Counted from the first letter of the stretch, positions 24,869 to 33,346 are shown. The stretch is DNA of 39,483 nucleotides from Clostridia bacterium (GCA_024403735.1 JAKSRG010000029.1:1-39483); one strand, 5' to 3'. A program made the numbers and translations. The notes: generated by a model from the sequence alone, not told the origin.

Positions 24869-25924
24869 TCACAAATGAACGAAACAAGCGCTACCGCGAG
24901 CCTCTGTTTTCGCCTTGTAAAGACATCTATTTGCCTGCTTAAAAAGTTCCTCAGGCTTGTTCTCTGTGTAGGAAAAAGCACCGCCAATACTAATCGTAAA
25001 TTCGAACTTCACACCATCCTTATCGTACTGCTGCTTGGCACAATACTCACAGAAATCCTTAAGCTTTTTCTCACTAAGTGCACCATTACCGCAAAAGATT
25101 GCGAACTTATCATCGCCCCATCGTGAAGCTGGGAAATTAAAGTTCTCCTTAATAAGTTTTGCTAACTCCTTGAGTACAAGGTCGCCCTTAACATGACCAT
25201 ACTTACCATTAATATCAGTAAAGTGGTCGATATCAATCAAAACAAGAGCCAATTCCTTTGTCTTCTCAGTTGCGATAATCTCATTTACAACATTAACGAA
25301 ACCACGTCTGTTGTATAGACCAGTAAGTTCGTCCTGCTTATATAACTGTGCATACTGTGTCTTAGCCTTAATAAGCTCACGCTGTGTGTAAAGTCTGAAT
25401 GTTTCAAGTGCTAACGAAATAACATAAAAGCCAACGAACATCATTGGAAATCTGAGCATAAAAGCATCATTATATTCATACTTAAGAAGTGATTGTCCAT
25501 ATGGGATCCAAAAGAAAAATACGAGTACTACGAACATTATCGCGCAGATAATAGTAGTTCTGGATCTTCTATAAAGTAGCATACCAAAAGATGGGAGCAT
25601 ACATACCCAGATAACACTAAATCCATCTGGCATTCCTGTCACGAGGAAGAAAATAAACAATGCTACAATCTCAACGCTAAAACATACATTAGCAACTGTA
25701 GTAAAGCCCTTACCTAATCTGCTGAGACCAAAATCGAACATACAGCATACTGCAAAAGCCATAGTTGCAAGCATCAAAAGAACATTGCCAGTTAAATAAT
25801 TGACAATAGACATAATGACAGCAATTGAGAAAAACAAAAAATAGGCAACGTTAAACTGAACCACCATTCGCTTGTCATCATCGACAATCTGTTCAGAAAT
25901 AAACTGTCCCACTCTGTCGAGCAT
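24869..25924 (-). CDS. Membrane GGDEF-domain protein with a degenerate active site
   Basis: The 351-residue protein has about six membrane helices in residues 20-185 and a C-terminal GGDEF domain (about 195-351) starting at DELTGLYNRRGF and containing LIDIDHFTDINGKYGH. The signature loop reads RWGDDKF (R268 to F274) in place of RYGGDEF: the second glycine is Asp and the catalytic-region Glu is Lys. This change makes diguanylate cyclase activity doubtful; the protein may instead bind nucleotide or signal through its membrane part. AGAGGAG precedes the ATG. It lies 21 bases after the SseB-like gene and is co-transcribed with it. A terminator follows at 24778-24801. Confidence 0.9.
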   Translation of the reverse strand: MLDRVGQFISEQIVDDDKRMVVQFNVAYFLFFSIAVIMSIVNYLTGNVLLMLATMAFAVCCMFDFGLSRLGKGFTTVANVCFSVEIVALFIFFLVTGMPDGFSVIWVCMLPSFGMLLYRRSRTTIICAIMFVVLVFFFWIPYGQSLLKYEYNDAFMLRFPMMFVGFYVISLALETFRLYTQRELIKAKTQYAQLYKQDELTGLYNRRGFVNVVNEIIATEKTKELALVLIDIDHFTDINGKYGHVKGDLVLKELAKLIKENFNFPASRWGDDKFAIFCGNGALSEKKLKDFCEYCAKQQYDKDGVKFEFTISIGGAFSYTENKPEELFKQANRCLYKAKTEARGSACFVHL

Positions 25925-25945
25925 TAGTACAAATCTCCTCTGAGA

Positions 25946-27007
25946 TTATTCTGCTTTGTATACTGGTTCGTATGCGTTACAAAGTTTAATGAAGTGTGGA
26001 GCCTTCATAGCGAATTCAACCTTGATTCTGCCACCAAGAACAGGAGCAATCTCCTTATTAGCTTCGCCAAAAATCTCTTTTCTCTCTTCATCAGTAATAG
26101 TCAAATCCAAATCGAAAACAACGAGGAAAGCGATATCGCTGCCATCCTTCTTAAGGAACAAATAGCTCTCCTTAATTCTGTCGTCCTTTGAACTAGCTGA
26201 GATAAGTGCCTCTTTCAAAAGTCTAATCTGGTCATTATCCTGTGGAATACCTACCTGAACATTTCCAGACTTACTTGTCATCTTGCTAGACTTAACCTTA
26301 TCACGGTTCTTATATCCATCAGATTCCTTGATGCTATCAATAAACTTGAGTGGAATAATTACACCAATATCGAAGGCATTAAGGCTAATACCATCTGAAT
26401 CACGTGAAGCAATATCTGTAATCTGATCAAAATCAAGGATAAGTGTCTTACGGTCAGGTGTCTCCTTAAAGCTTGTCCACTTATTAGCACTACCCCAATC
26501 TGTGAAAACAGGGAAAACCTTACGGCCCTTCTGTGTCTGAATAAGGTGGAAACCAATATTTACACTAACCTTCTTATCTTCTAATGCCTTGTTACCAAGA
26601 TCCTTAGATACTACAGGTACAAGGAACTTTGCATTAATAAGTGAATAGCAGAACTCATTAAGGAATTCTGGCTCCTTAAATCTCTCTTTGTATTCTCTAG
26701 CGAGACCCAAAAGGAATGGGTTCTCAATTGGTCTATTAGGGGCTGGAGCTGCCTGTGGCTCAACGCTAGTTACAACTGCGTACTTAATCTTCTCAGGGAA
26801 ATCGCATGACTCGAAGTAAATCTCCATCAAGTCTCCGTCCATGCTTGTCATACTAACCTGAAGCTTAATTACTGGTAAATTAGATCTACGAATATAAAGG
26901 GCATCGCCTGTGTTGTACTCACCAAATGGCAAACCCTTAATACACATGTTGTTAGCCATTATGTTGCATTCCTGTACAACCAAAGTAAATCTGTTATTTG
27001 TGTCCAT
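25946..27007 (-). CDS. SseB-family protein with an extra N-terminal domain
   Basis: The 353-residue cytoplasmic protein has an SseB N-terminal domain in its middle (about 120-225: EFCYSLINAKFLVPVV...FPVFTDWGSANKW) and an SseB C-terminal-like domain (about 255-350). SseB (enhanced serine sensitivity) is a widespread family of unclear molecular role. The first 85 residues form an apparent beta domain (GLPFGEYNTGDALYIRR) resembling an elongation-factor domain-2 barrel; this is only an impression. It is followed by a proline-rich linker (QAAPAPNRP). GGGGGT stands before the ATG. It is the first gene of an operon with the membrane GGDEF protein and is preceded by a strong promoter with a palindrome. 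Confidence 0.8.
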   Translation of the reverse strand: MDTNNRFTLVVQECNIMANNMCIKGLPFGEYNTGDALYIRRSNLPVIKLQVSMTSMDGDLMEIYFESCDFPEKIKYAVVTSVEPQAAPAPNRPIENPFLLGLAREYKERFKEPEFLNEFCYSLINAKFLVPVVSKDLGNKALEDKKVSVNIGFHLIQTQKGRKVFPVFTDWGSANKWTSFKETPDRKTLILDFDQITDIASRDSDGISLNAFDIGVIIPLKFIDSIKESDGYKNRDKVKSSKMTSKSGNVQVGIPQDNDQIRLLKEALISASSKDDRIKESYLFLKKDGSDIAFLVVFDLDLTITDEERKEIFGEANKEIAPVLGGRIKVEFAMKAPHFIKLCNAYEPVYKAE

Positions 27008-27020
27008 CTATGTAACCCCC

Positions 27021-27039
27021 AATAAAGTGTCACTTTATT
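27021..27039. promoter_or_regulatory. Perfect palindrome at the SseB operon start site
   Basis: AATAAAGTG-T-CACTTTATT is a perfect 9-1-9 inverted repeat overlapping three bases of the -10 element and covering the expected transcription start. It could be an operator, or a short hairpin at the 5' end of the mRNA. Confidence 0.55.
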
Positions 27040-27065
27040 ATAAAACGTTTCATACAATAAAGCAA
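27037..27065 (-). promoter_or_regulatory. Promoter of the SseB-GGDEF operon
   Basis: On the minus strand TTGCTT (27060-27065) and TATAAT (27037-27042) are 17 bases apart, about 30 bases before the start codon. Confidence 0.65.
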
Positions 27066-27088
27066 TTTACAGTTAAAACCGCTCACAC

Positions 27089-27107
27089 ATAGGCATTCTA
27101 CGCCTAT
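27089..27107 (-). terminator. Possible weak terminator of the M28 peptidase gene
   Basis: ATAGGC pairs with GCCTAT around a 7-base loop about 13 bases after the peptidase stop codon. The downstream sequence has only TTTT after 11 bases, so it is a poor intrinsic terminator. Confidence 0.35.
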
Positions 27108-27119
27108 CGGAAACAAACA

Positions 27120-28214
27120 TCACTCGTTAAGCGGATTAAGAATTATTAGTTCGAGTAATGGACAATATACCTCAAAATGCTCTCTCATACGTCCCGGAAA
27201 GAGCCCATTAAGGTTATCAAGTGTGTCATGGGAAGTATTCATAAACATTCCATCTTCACCTAAGGACATATCATATGTCTCATAATAGCCTGAATATGCA
27301 TAGACACCTTTTCCTGCAAACCAGTTTGTCGCTTCAAAATACACATAATCAATGCCCTGATCCAAAAATGGCACATGATCAGAAGCTGGGATCGTGCTAG
27401 GAGAAAATGCCCTAAAAAATTCTGCTGGAGCAGGATTTTTCTTAGTCCAAGGACTAGTATAAATAGCACCTGTCTTAATCTCTGGACCAGTATGATGTTC
27501 TTTATAGTAACCATCTAAGTCATCTGGACCATATACTTCGAATCCTAATGCTTTAGCCTTCTCACATGTCAATTCATAAGCCCATGTTCCTTCAACCTCA
27601 CCATTTCCCTTTGTTTCACCACCATATACACAGCAGTAATCACCAAATGCAATTGAATCAATGTTGACCATATAAATGACCTTGGCACATTCTTCCTTAG
27701 AAAGACCACGAGCAAATTCACTTGAACCAAGCATACCTTCTTCTTCACCATCGAAGAATACATACTTAACATCATAAGGTAGTTCTGTTCCTTCTAAATC
27801 AACTGCAGTAGCAAGCAAAAGGGCTAATCCAGAACCATTATCTCCAACGCCATCACCATCATAGTGAGCACCAACGATAAGTTCCTTTGAATGATCCTTA
27901 CCTTCTACAGTTAATACGATATTTCTGATATTTCCTTTAATAACATCATCATTAATCTGACTATCTTCATAGCCAGCCTTCTTAAGTTCTGAAATGATGA
28001 AATCAACTGCCTTATCGTGGTCACCATCTGATGATGAACTATTCCTATCAGTGAGATTTGTTCCTATATAATCCACGTATTCTAAGGCTCTATCAACAAG
28101 TTTATCTTTGTTATCCATTGCGTATTTTGCATCTTCCTTTAATGGGTTACTTGAACAGCTGCATCCAAGAATCAAAAAAGATGCTGCTAGTAGTGCAGCA
28201 ATAATTTTCTTCAT
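27120..28214 (-). CDS. M28-family zinc aminopeptidase, lipoprotein
   Basis: The 364-residue protein has a lipoprotein signal peptide with cysteine 18 (FLILGC) and an M28 peptidase fold. Metal and catalytic positions are visible: HYDGDGVGDNGSG (first His, catalytic Asp and bridging Asp), FFDGEEEGMLGS (general-base Glu and metal Glu), NIDSIAFGD (metal Asp) and the late histidine in PASDHVPFLDQG. It should be anchored outside the membrane and cleave peptides, releasing amino acids from the N-terminus. AAGGAGAT precedes the ATG. The gene is monocistronic, with a TATAAT (28247-28252) as probable -10 element. Confidence 0.92.
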   Translation of the reverse strand: MKKIIAALLAASFLILGCSCSSNPLKEDAKYAMDNKDKLVDRALEYVDYIGTNLTDRNSSSSDGDHDKAVDFIISELKKAGYEDSQINDDVIKGNIRNIVLTVEGKDHSKELIVGAHYDGDGVGDNGSGLALLLATAVDLEGTELPYDVKYVFFDGEEEGMLGSSEFARGLSKEECAKVIYMVNIDSIAFGDYCCVYGGETKGNGEVEGTWAYELTCEKAKALGFEVYGPDDLDGYYKEHHTGPEIKTGAIYTSPWTKKNPAPAEFFRAFSPSTIPASDHVPFLDQGIDYVYFEATNWFAGKGVYAYSGYYETYDMSLGEDGMFMNTSHDTLDNLNGLFPGRMREHFEVYCPLLELIILNPLNE

Positions 28215-28246
28215 ATTCTATATATCTCCTTCTATTCAATATACGC

Positions 28247-28252
28247 ATTATA
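28247..28252 (-). promoter_or_regulatory. Probable -10 element of the M28 peptidase gene
   Basis: TATAAT on the minus strand, 33 bases before the start codon. The -35 position falls in the T run of the pckA terminator region and is not a good match. Confidence 0.4.
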
Positions 28253-28274
28253 TCAAATAATTTTAGCTACAAAA

Positions 28275-28306
28275 AAGAGCCCGACCTCTTACGAAGTCGA
28301 GCTCTT
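28275..28306 (-). terminator. Terminator of pckA
   Basis: On the minus strand AAGAGC-N-CGAC pairs with GTCG-N-GCTCTT, followed by TTTTTTG. It lies about 40 bases after the pckA stop codon. Confidence 0.88.
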
Positions 28307-28344
28307 AATTAAATAACTAAATCAAACCCTACTAGGTGTTCAAA

Positions 28345-29958
28345 TTAGAGCTGTGGACCAGCAGCTACGAGTGCCTTACCAGCATCGTTTGTAGCGTACT
28401 TAGCGAAGTTCTTCTGGAATCTTGCAGCAAGATCCTTAGCCTTAACTTCCCACTCAGAAGCATCAGCGTATGTATCTCTTGGATCGAGGATAGCTGGGTT
28501 AACGCCTGGGAGCTCTGTTGGAACCTCAAAGTTGAACATTGGGATTGTCTTTGTAGGAGCCTTCTTGATGTCACCGCTCAAGATAGCATCGATGATTCCA
28601 CGTGTATCAGGGATAGAAATTCTCTTACCTGTACCGTTCCAACCTGTGTTAACGAGGAATGCCTTAGCACCGTTAGCTTCCATCTTCTTTACGAGTTCCT
28701 CACCGTACTTAGTTGGGTGAAGCTCGAGGAATGCCTGACCGAAGCAAGCTGAGAATGTAGGAGTTGGCTCTGTGATACCACGCTCTGTACCAGCAAGCTT
28801 AGCTGTAAAGCCAGAGAGGAAGTAGTACTGTGTCTGCTCTGGTGTAAGGATAGAAACTGGTGGCAATACGCCGAAAGCATCAGCTGAAAGGAAGATTACG
28901 TTGTCAGCTGCAGGACCTGCAGAAACACCGTTAACCTCAGCAGCGATGTTGTTGATGTGTGAGATTGGGTAAGAAACACGTGTGTTCTCTGTAACTGACT
29001 TATCGTCGAAGTCAATCTTACCATCAGCAGCTACTGTAACGTTCTCGAGGAGAGCGTCTCTCTTGATAGCGTTGTAAATGTCTGGCTCGTTCTCCTTAGA
29101 AAGACCGATAACCTTAGCATAGCAACCACCCTCAAAGTTGAATACACCGTTGTCATCCCAACCGTGCTCGTCGTCACCAATGAGTCTTCTCTTTGGATCT
29201 GTTGAAAGTGTTGTCTTACCTGTACCTGAAAGACCGAAGAAAATTGCTGTGTGCTTACCATCCATGTCGCAGTTAGCTGAGCAGTGCATTGAAGCAATAC
29301 CCTTGAGTGGGAGGTAGTAGTTCATCATTGAGAACATACCCTTCTTCATCTCTCCGCCGTACCATGTGTTGATGATAACCTGCTCACGTGATGTGATGTT
29401 GAATGCTACGCATGTCTCTGAGTTAAGACCGAGAGCCTCATAGTCCTCAACCTTAGCCTTTGAAGCGTTGTATACGATAAAGTCTGGCTCAAAGTTCTCG
29501 AGCTCTTCAGCTGTTGGAACGATGAACATGTTCTTTACGAAGTGAGCCTGCCAAGCAACCTCAACGATAAAACGAACTGCCATTCTTGTGTCTGCGTTAG
29601 CACCGCAGAAAGCATCTACTACGAAAAGTCTCTTGTTTGAGAGCTCGCTCTTAGCGATGTCCTTAACCTTTGCCCAAACTTCCTCAGACATTGGGTGGTT
29701 ATCATTCTTGTAACCCTCAGAAGTCCACCATACTGTGTCCTTTGAGTTCTCATCCATTACGATGTACTTGTCTTTAGGTGAACGACCTGTGTAGATACCT
29801 GTCATAACGTTAACAGTATCGAGTTCTGTGTTTGTACCAACCTCATAACCCTCGAGACCTGCCTTTGTCTCTTCTTCGAAGAGCATCTCGTATGAAGGAT
29901 TGTGGATGATTTCTGTAGCACCTGTGATGCCGTACTTAGTTAAATCAACTGTTGCCAT
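28345..29958 (-). CDS. pckA: Phosphoenolpyruvate carboxykinase (ATP)
   Basis: The 537-residue enzyme interconverts oxaloacetate plus ATP with PEP plus CO2 plus ADP. Kinase-1 motif [14 protein letters not shown] and kinase-2 [16 protein letters not shown] segment ([20 protein letters not shown]) are present, with the substrate and metal region [18 protein letters not shown] and the [15 protein letters not shown] [13 protein letters not shown]. Length is standard for the ATP-type family. In rumen and gut anaerobes it often runs in the carboxylating direction to conserve energy; that direction is inference. The ribosome site is weak (AAAGAGAATGAG). It is monocistronic and has a long structured leader (29988-30045). 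Confidence 0.98.
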   Translation of the reverse strand: MATVDLTKYGITGATEIIHNPSYEMLFEEETKAGLEGYEVGTNTELDTVNVMTGIYTGRSPKDKYIVMDENSKDTVWWTSEGYKNDNHPMSEEVWAKVKDIAKSELSNKRLFVVDAFCGANADTRMAVRFIVEVAWQAHFVKNMFIVPTAEELENFEPDFIVYNASKAKVEDYEALGLNSETCVAFNITSREQVIINTWYGGEMKKGMFSMMNYYLPLKGIASMHCSANCDMDGKHTAIFFGLSGTGKTTLSTDPKRRLIGDDEHGWDDNGVFNFEGGCYAKVIGLSKENEPDIYNAIKRDALLENVTVAADGKIDFDDKSVTENTRVSYPISHINNIAAEVNGVSAGPAADNVIFLSADAFGVLPPVSILTPEQTQYYFLSGFTAKLAGTERGITEPTPTFSACFGQAFLELHPTKYGEELVKKMEANGAKAFLVNTGWNGTGKRISIPDTRGIIDAILSGDIKKAPTKTIPMFNFEVPTELPGVNPAILDPRDTYADASEWEVKAKDLAARFQKNFAKYATNDAGKALVAAGPQL

Positions 29959-29987
29959 AATCTCATTCTCTTTTCTTTAGATTTTTT

Positions 29988-30045
29988 GGTATATGTTTAA
30001 ACCTGTTGCCAGGCTATACCTTGTTAATTCGGAAACCGAAGTTCC
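29988..30045 (-). promoter_or_regulatory. Structured 5' leader of pckA
   Basis: Two hairpins lie in the mRNA leader. The nearer one (29988-30020) pairs GGTATA with TATACC and, inside, CCTG with CAGG. The farther one (30031-30045) is GGAAC-TTCG-GTTTCC with one bulge and a stable TTCG loop. A TATAAT (minus strand, 30090-30095) preceded by TTGTAA gives a leader of about 125 bases. No known riboswitch class was recognised and there is no T run, so this is not an obvious terminator. Confidence 0.5.
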
Positions 30046-30147
30046 ACGTATTGAGTATATAAGATTAGCTCGAAAAATGCATTAGGCAAATTATAGGTTT
30101 TTACAAGTTTTTACAAAAAAAACGTAAAATTCTCTCTCAAATGAAAA

Positions 30148-30171
30148 AAATGATTTTCGATATTATCATTT
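30148..30171 (-). terminator. Weak AT-rich terminator of the CarD-EamA operon
   Basis: AAATGAT pairs with ATCATTT and is followed by TTTT on the minus strand, about 45 bases after the EamA gene. Confidence 0.4.
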
Positions 30172-30215
30172 GAAAATGAAATGCCCTCTAAAAATTATCA
30201 AATGAATCTGACTAA

Positions 30216-31133
30216 TTACTTTTTCTCGTTCTTTTTTGAACTTCTAATATTAAGGACTGCGATCGCCAAAAGGACCAAAACGATACCTACCAACGCAACC
30301 ATAGACACTTTCTCATGCATAACAAAGAAACCAAATATTGTCGCAGTAACTGGCTCAACTGTCGCAAGAATAGCTGCTCTGCTGGCAGTTGTTTTCGATA
30401 AGCCCAAAGTATACAAAAGATATGGGATTACCGCTGTAAAAATCGCTGTAACAAGTACAAATAATAAAGTTGATGGAACAGCGCCTGTCTGCTGGAGTTT
30501 ACTAATCATGTCAGGTGTATCTGCCACGAAGAATGAACCAAGGCCAGCAACAATAAATGTATAAGTAGTTACTGTATAAGTTGAGTACTTACGAAGCGCC
30601 ACAGTACCAAGAATACTGTAAAGACCATATCCGATACCTGATCCAAGACCTACAAGTAATCCCCATACAGTTACCTTACCGCCTCCGATACCAGATACGA
30701 GGACACAGCCTAGGAATGCAAGGATAAGTGCAATGATCTTCTGTGAAGTCAATTTCTCCTTAAAGAAAATAAGGCTCATGAGCATAACCCAAATCGGAGA
30801 AGTATAAAGAAGGATCGCCGCTGTGGACATAGCCATAATCTGAATTGCTGTGAAATAACAATATGTAAAGAAAAGAATGCTCAAAAGGCCAAGTCCAAGA
30901 AATAAAGGTATATCACGAAGTGCGATCTTGAAGCCTTTGCGGTCTTTGAAGAACAAAATAATTACATAAATAATAGCTGCGCAAGATAAACGAAGTGATG
31001 CAATCTGAATTGAAGTAAAACCAAAAGACGCCAAATGACGCACGAACAACCCCATGCTACCCCAGAACAGGCCAGCAAGAATTATTAATATATCACCGAT
31101 ATATGTCTTGGAAGTTGTCTCTTTAGCGCCCAT
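30216..31133 (-). CDS. EamA/DMT-superfamily transporter (second copy in window)
   Basis: A 305-residue, 10-helix protein with two EamA halves. GDILIILAGLFWGSMGLFVRHLASFG opens the first half and GLGSGIGYGLYSILGTVALRKY the second; both are standard EamA signatures, and VEPVTATIFGFFVMHEKVS is the typical penultimate segment. Substrate unknown. ATG 31131-31133 is preferred, with AGGGGA nine bases upstream; a TTG one codon earlier is in frame. It lies 13 bases after the CarD-type gene and is co-transcribed. It is not close in sequence to the EamA protein at 2213-3130. Confidence 0.87.
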   Translation of the reverse strand: MGAKETTSKTYIGDILIILAGLFWGSMGLFVRHLASFGFTSIQIASLRLSCAAIIYVIILFFKDRKGFKIALRDIPLFLGLGLLSILFFTYCYFTAIQIMAMSTAAILLYTSPIWVMLMSLIFFKEKLTSQKIIALILAFLGCVLVSGIGGGKVTVWGLLVGLGSGIGYGLYSILGTVALRKYSTYTVTTYTFIVAGLGSFFVADTPDMISKLQQTGAVPSTLLFVLVTAIFTAVIPYLLYTLGLSKTTASRAAILATVEPVTATIFGFFVMHEKVSMVALVGIVLVLLAIAVLNIRSSKKNEKK

Positions 31134-31146
31134 CAATATCCCCTAA

Positions 31147-31662
31147 TTACTTCTTTCCGTATGCCTTCTCGCGCACGAAGTCAGGAACATCTTTTGGGTC
31201 CATATCGAAAACAAGTGCGAACTCATTATTAATTCTGTCCATTGCTTCAGAGAGAGCCTTTTCATCCTGAAGATTAAGACGCTTGCCTTCTTCTGCAATC
31301 TCAGCCTGATGATTAAGGATTGTCTTGATGAGTGTCATTATCTCTTCACGAGTTCCCTTAACAATGATGTTATTGAAAGTACTCTTACGAACATTCTTAT
31401 CCTCGATCCACTCAGTCTTACAATCTGTGAGGACCTTAATAAGCTCTGTAGCTTCTTCCTTAGTCATAACATCCTGCATTCTGGAAACCATAATCTCATT
31501 ATCGAGCGGAACATACATAGTTGATGCCTGCTTAATAAAGCATGACTCAAGAATATAGTAATCCTTTGGTGGCTCATTAAAGAAACTCATCTTTTTGATA
31601 TCAGTAATCTTACAAACCCCATTACCACCATAGATGACATTATCACCGATTTTGAATGACAT
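31147..31662 (-). CDS. CarD/CdnL-type transcription factor
   Basis: The 171-residue protein has the CarD/TRCF RNA polymerase-interacting domain at its N-terminus (about 1-65: FKIGDNVIYGGNGVCKITDIKK...YYILESCF...MYVPLDN) followed by the helical DNA-binding C-terminal domain. CarD proteins bind RNA polymerase beta and stabilise open complexes; in Clostridia several small paralogues occur. AAGAGG precedes the ATG. It is first in an operon with the EamA transporter, separated by 13 bases. A TATAAT (31744-31749, minus strand) is a likely -10 element with a leader of about 75 bases. Confidence 0.9.
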   Translation of the reverse strand: MSFKIGDNVIYGGNGVCKITDIKKMSFFNEPPKDYYILESCFIKQASTMYVPLDNEIMVSRMQDVMTKEEATELIKVLTDCKTEWIEDKNVRKSTFNNIIVKGTREEIMTLIKTILNHQAEIAEEGKRLNLQDEKALSEAMDRINNEFALVFDMDPKDVPDFVREKAYGKK

Positions 31663-31743
31663 ATAAACCTCTTAGCGTAATACATTTTTCACAATCAAAA
31701 GCATGCGGACTGCATACCAAAACTAAATACTTTGATAACCTAA

Positions 31744-31749
31744 ATTATA
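31744..31749 (-). promoter_or_regulatory. Probable -10 element of the carD operon
   Basis: TATAAT on the minus strand, 82 bases before the CarD start codon. No convincing -35 hexamer is seen at 17 bases. Confidence 0.4.
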
Positions 31750-31830
31750 TCACTAACGCGTGTTAAACCCTGTTAGCATAATTAACAAAAATTAACCGCA
31801 AAGCACTGCTATTTCTTTAGTTTAGCGTGG

Positions 31831-31843
31831 TTGAACTGTTCAA
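31831..31843. promoter_or_regulatory. Palindrome upstream of the small membrane protein cassette
   Basis: TTGAAC-T-GTTCAA is a perfect 6-1-6 inverted repeat, 30 bases upstream of the -35 element of the plus-strand cassette. It shares both half-sites with the putative TetR operator at 13219-13234 but has a one-base instead of a two-base spacer. Confidence 0.4.
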
Positions 31844-31872
31844 AATATCATTTTTCTTTTATTTTTATTCGC

Positions 31873-31901
31873 TTGCAACACTATCAACTTATGAATAGAA
31901 T
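31873..31901 (+). promoter_or_regulatory. Promoter of the small membrane protein/PstS-like cassette
   Basis: TTGCAA (31873-31878) and TAGAAT (31896-31901) are 17 bases apart, followed by AAGGAG and the start codon at 31941. Confidence 0.6.
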
Positions 31902-31940
31902 TAGCCTATGGATAGATATATTTGTTATAAGGAGTTTTTT

Positions 31941-32162
31941 ATGGCCTCATCTGCATTTTATTATGTATCACCTTTTGTCTTTTTTCTTGGTTTCTATATT
32001 TTTGTTGTTGTTAAATTTATTCTGAACATCAAAAAGCCAAAAGATCAGCGAGCAAAATGGCCTACCATTTTGTTTATTATTTTCACTTCAATACTCGGCA
32101 CAATTTTGATACTATTTGCTCTACTTTTGGCAGTCCTCTCTGCAGCAGTAGCTAACATGTAA
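31941..32162 (+). CDS. Small two-helix membrane protein of unknown function
   Basis: The 73-residue protein has two hydrophobic helices (about 8-28 and 41-68) joined by a basic loop KKPKDQRAKW, so the loop is probably cytoplasmic. No family was recognised. Start ATG 31941 is chosen for its strong ribosome site AAGGAG seven bases upstream; an in-frame ATG at 31908 lacks one. It is first of three closely spaced plus-strand genes, 17 bases before the next one. Confidence 0.7.
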   Translation: MASSAFYYVSPFVFFLGFYIFVVVKFILNIKKPKDQRAKWPTILFIIFTSILGTILILFALLLAVLSAAVANM

Positions 32163-32179
32163 TTAGGAGTTCCAGGTTC

Positions 32180-32320
32180 ATGAAAGATAAGCATTTCTAC
32201 ATAGCGCTTATAGTAATTGGCCTCATTGGAATTATTGGCATCTCACTACTTCTTGGCTACACGCTTAAGCTCAAGGAAAAAGCATCAATCATCACAATCA
32301 TCACAACGGAGAACTGGTAA
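32180..32320 (+). CDS. 46-residue single-helix membrane microprotein
   Basis: Reading from ATG 32180 gives 46 residues: a charged start (MKDKHFY), one hydrophobic helix (IALIVIGLIGIIGISLLLGY) and a short basic then Thr/Ile-rich tail ending ENW. AGGAG lies nine bases upstream. The next gene's ribosome site (GGAG) is inside its last codons and only two bases separate its stop from the next ATG, which supports a real, coupled gene. Function unknown. Confidence 0.65.
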   Translation: MKDKHFYIALIVIGLIGIIGISLLLGYTLKLKEKASIITIITTENW

Positions 32321-32322
32321 CT

Positions 32323-33285
32323 ATGGATAAGAAAAAACTACGTTATCAGATTCCTATTCTTGTTGGGTTCGCGCTACTATATGTAGCTCTTGGTGTATTT
32401 ATTTATCTGAAGTTCACCGTAAGAGTAGCCTATGAACGTTCAGATGGCCTCAAGGCTAAATCTATTGAACTAGATGAGTATCTTCCTTTTGATGACAACT
32501 CCCAGACAGTTACTATTGATACCGACTTAAAGCTTGAAAGCGACCTCCCAGTTATCGATGGTGCAGCGGCACTATACCCTGTATTCTCTGGATTTGTGGG
32601 TTCAACTTACCCAGAAGCATCTGTTGTATTTGATGGAACTGACTTCGAGGCAAATAGCGCGCTCAAGATGAATAATACAAGATCTGCATACCAGGAAGTT
32701 GTCGACGGTACTGCTGATATTGTGTTCTGCGCTTACCCATCTGATGAGCAGCTTCAGTATGCCAAGGATAATGGTGTCGAGCTTGTTTTCGAGCCAATCG
32801 GACAAGAAGCATTCGTATTCATAGTTAACGAGAATAACCCCGTAGATGGATTAACCTCCGAACAGGTTAGAGACATCTACTCAGGTAAGATAACAGACTG
32901 GTCAGAAGTAGGCGGAACCCCTGGACCTATAGTAGCCATTTCCCGTAACGAGGGTAGCGGCAGCCAGTCCACCATGATCAGATTTATGAATGGTCAGAAG
33001 ATCAAGGATAATCACAATCTACTACTAGGCAAAGGCATCGCTTTCTCATTCAGGTTCTATGTCGAGAACATCACGAACTATGGAGGCATCAAGCTACTAG
33101 CACTAGACGGAGTTGAGCCTACTAAAGAAAACATCAGAAACGGCACATATCCTTCTACTAGCTACTTCTATGCTGTGTACCGTGCTGACAACGATAACCC
33201 TAATGTTCCTATCCTCATCGACTGGATACTATCTGATGAGGGTCAGTATGTTGTTGAAGCTAATGGCTACGTAGGTATTAACTAA
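32323..33285 (+). CDS. Membrane-anchored PstS-like substrate-binding protein
   Basis: The 320-residue protein has an uncleaved N-terminal helix (about 10-31) and a periplasmic-binding-protein type II domain of the PstS superfamily (about 75-320). Typical features are DGAAALYPVFSGF, the hinge region PIGQEAFVFIVNENNPVDGLTSEQVRDIYSGKITDW and the anion-binding loop RNEGSGSQS. No lipobox is present and no pstC, pstA, pstB or phoU gene is nearby, so it is not part of a complete phosphate importer here. It may act as a sensor or scavenging receptor together with the two small membrane proteins ahead of it. The upstream TAA lies two bases before its ATG. Confidence 0.85.
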   Translation: MDKKKLRYQIPILVGFALLYVALGVFIYLKFTVRVAYERSDGLKAKSIELDEYLPFDDNSQTVTIDTDLKLESDLPVIDGAAALYPVFSGFVGSTYPEASVVFDGTDFEANSALKMNNTRSAYQEVVDGTADIVFCAYPSDEQLQYAKDNGVELVFEPIGQEAFVFIVNENNPVDGLTSEQVRDIYSGKITDWSEVGGTPGPIVAISRNEGSGSQSTMIRFMNGQKIKDNHNLLLGKGIAFSFRFYVENITNYGGIKLLALDGVEPTKENIRNGTYPSTSYFYAVYRADNDNPNVPILIDWILSDEGQYVVEANGYVGIN

Positions 33286-33346
33286 ATCATTCCAAACAAA
33301 ATCGGACTTTCTCAAAACAAATAAACTGGTCCCATTGTCAAGGACA

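Noticed and set aside
31831..31843. Second confirmed binding site of the TetR regulator
   Set aside because: The half-sites match but the spacer is one base instead of two and no experimental or comparative support is available, so it is listed only as a palindrome.
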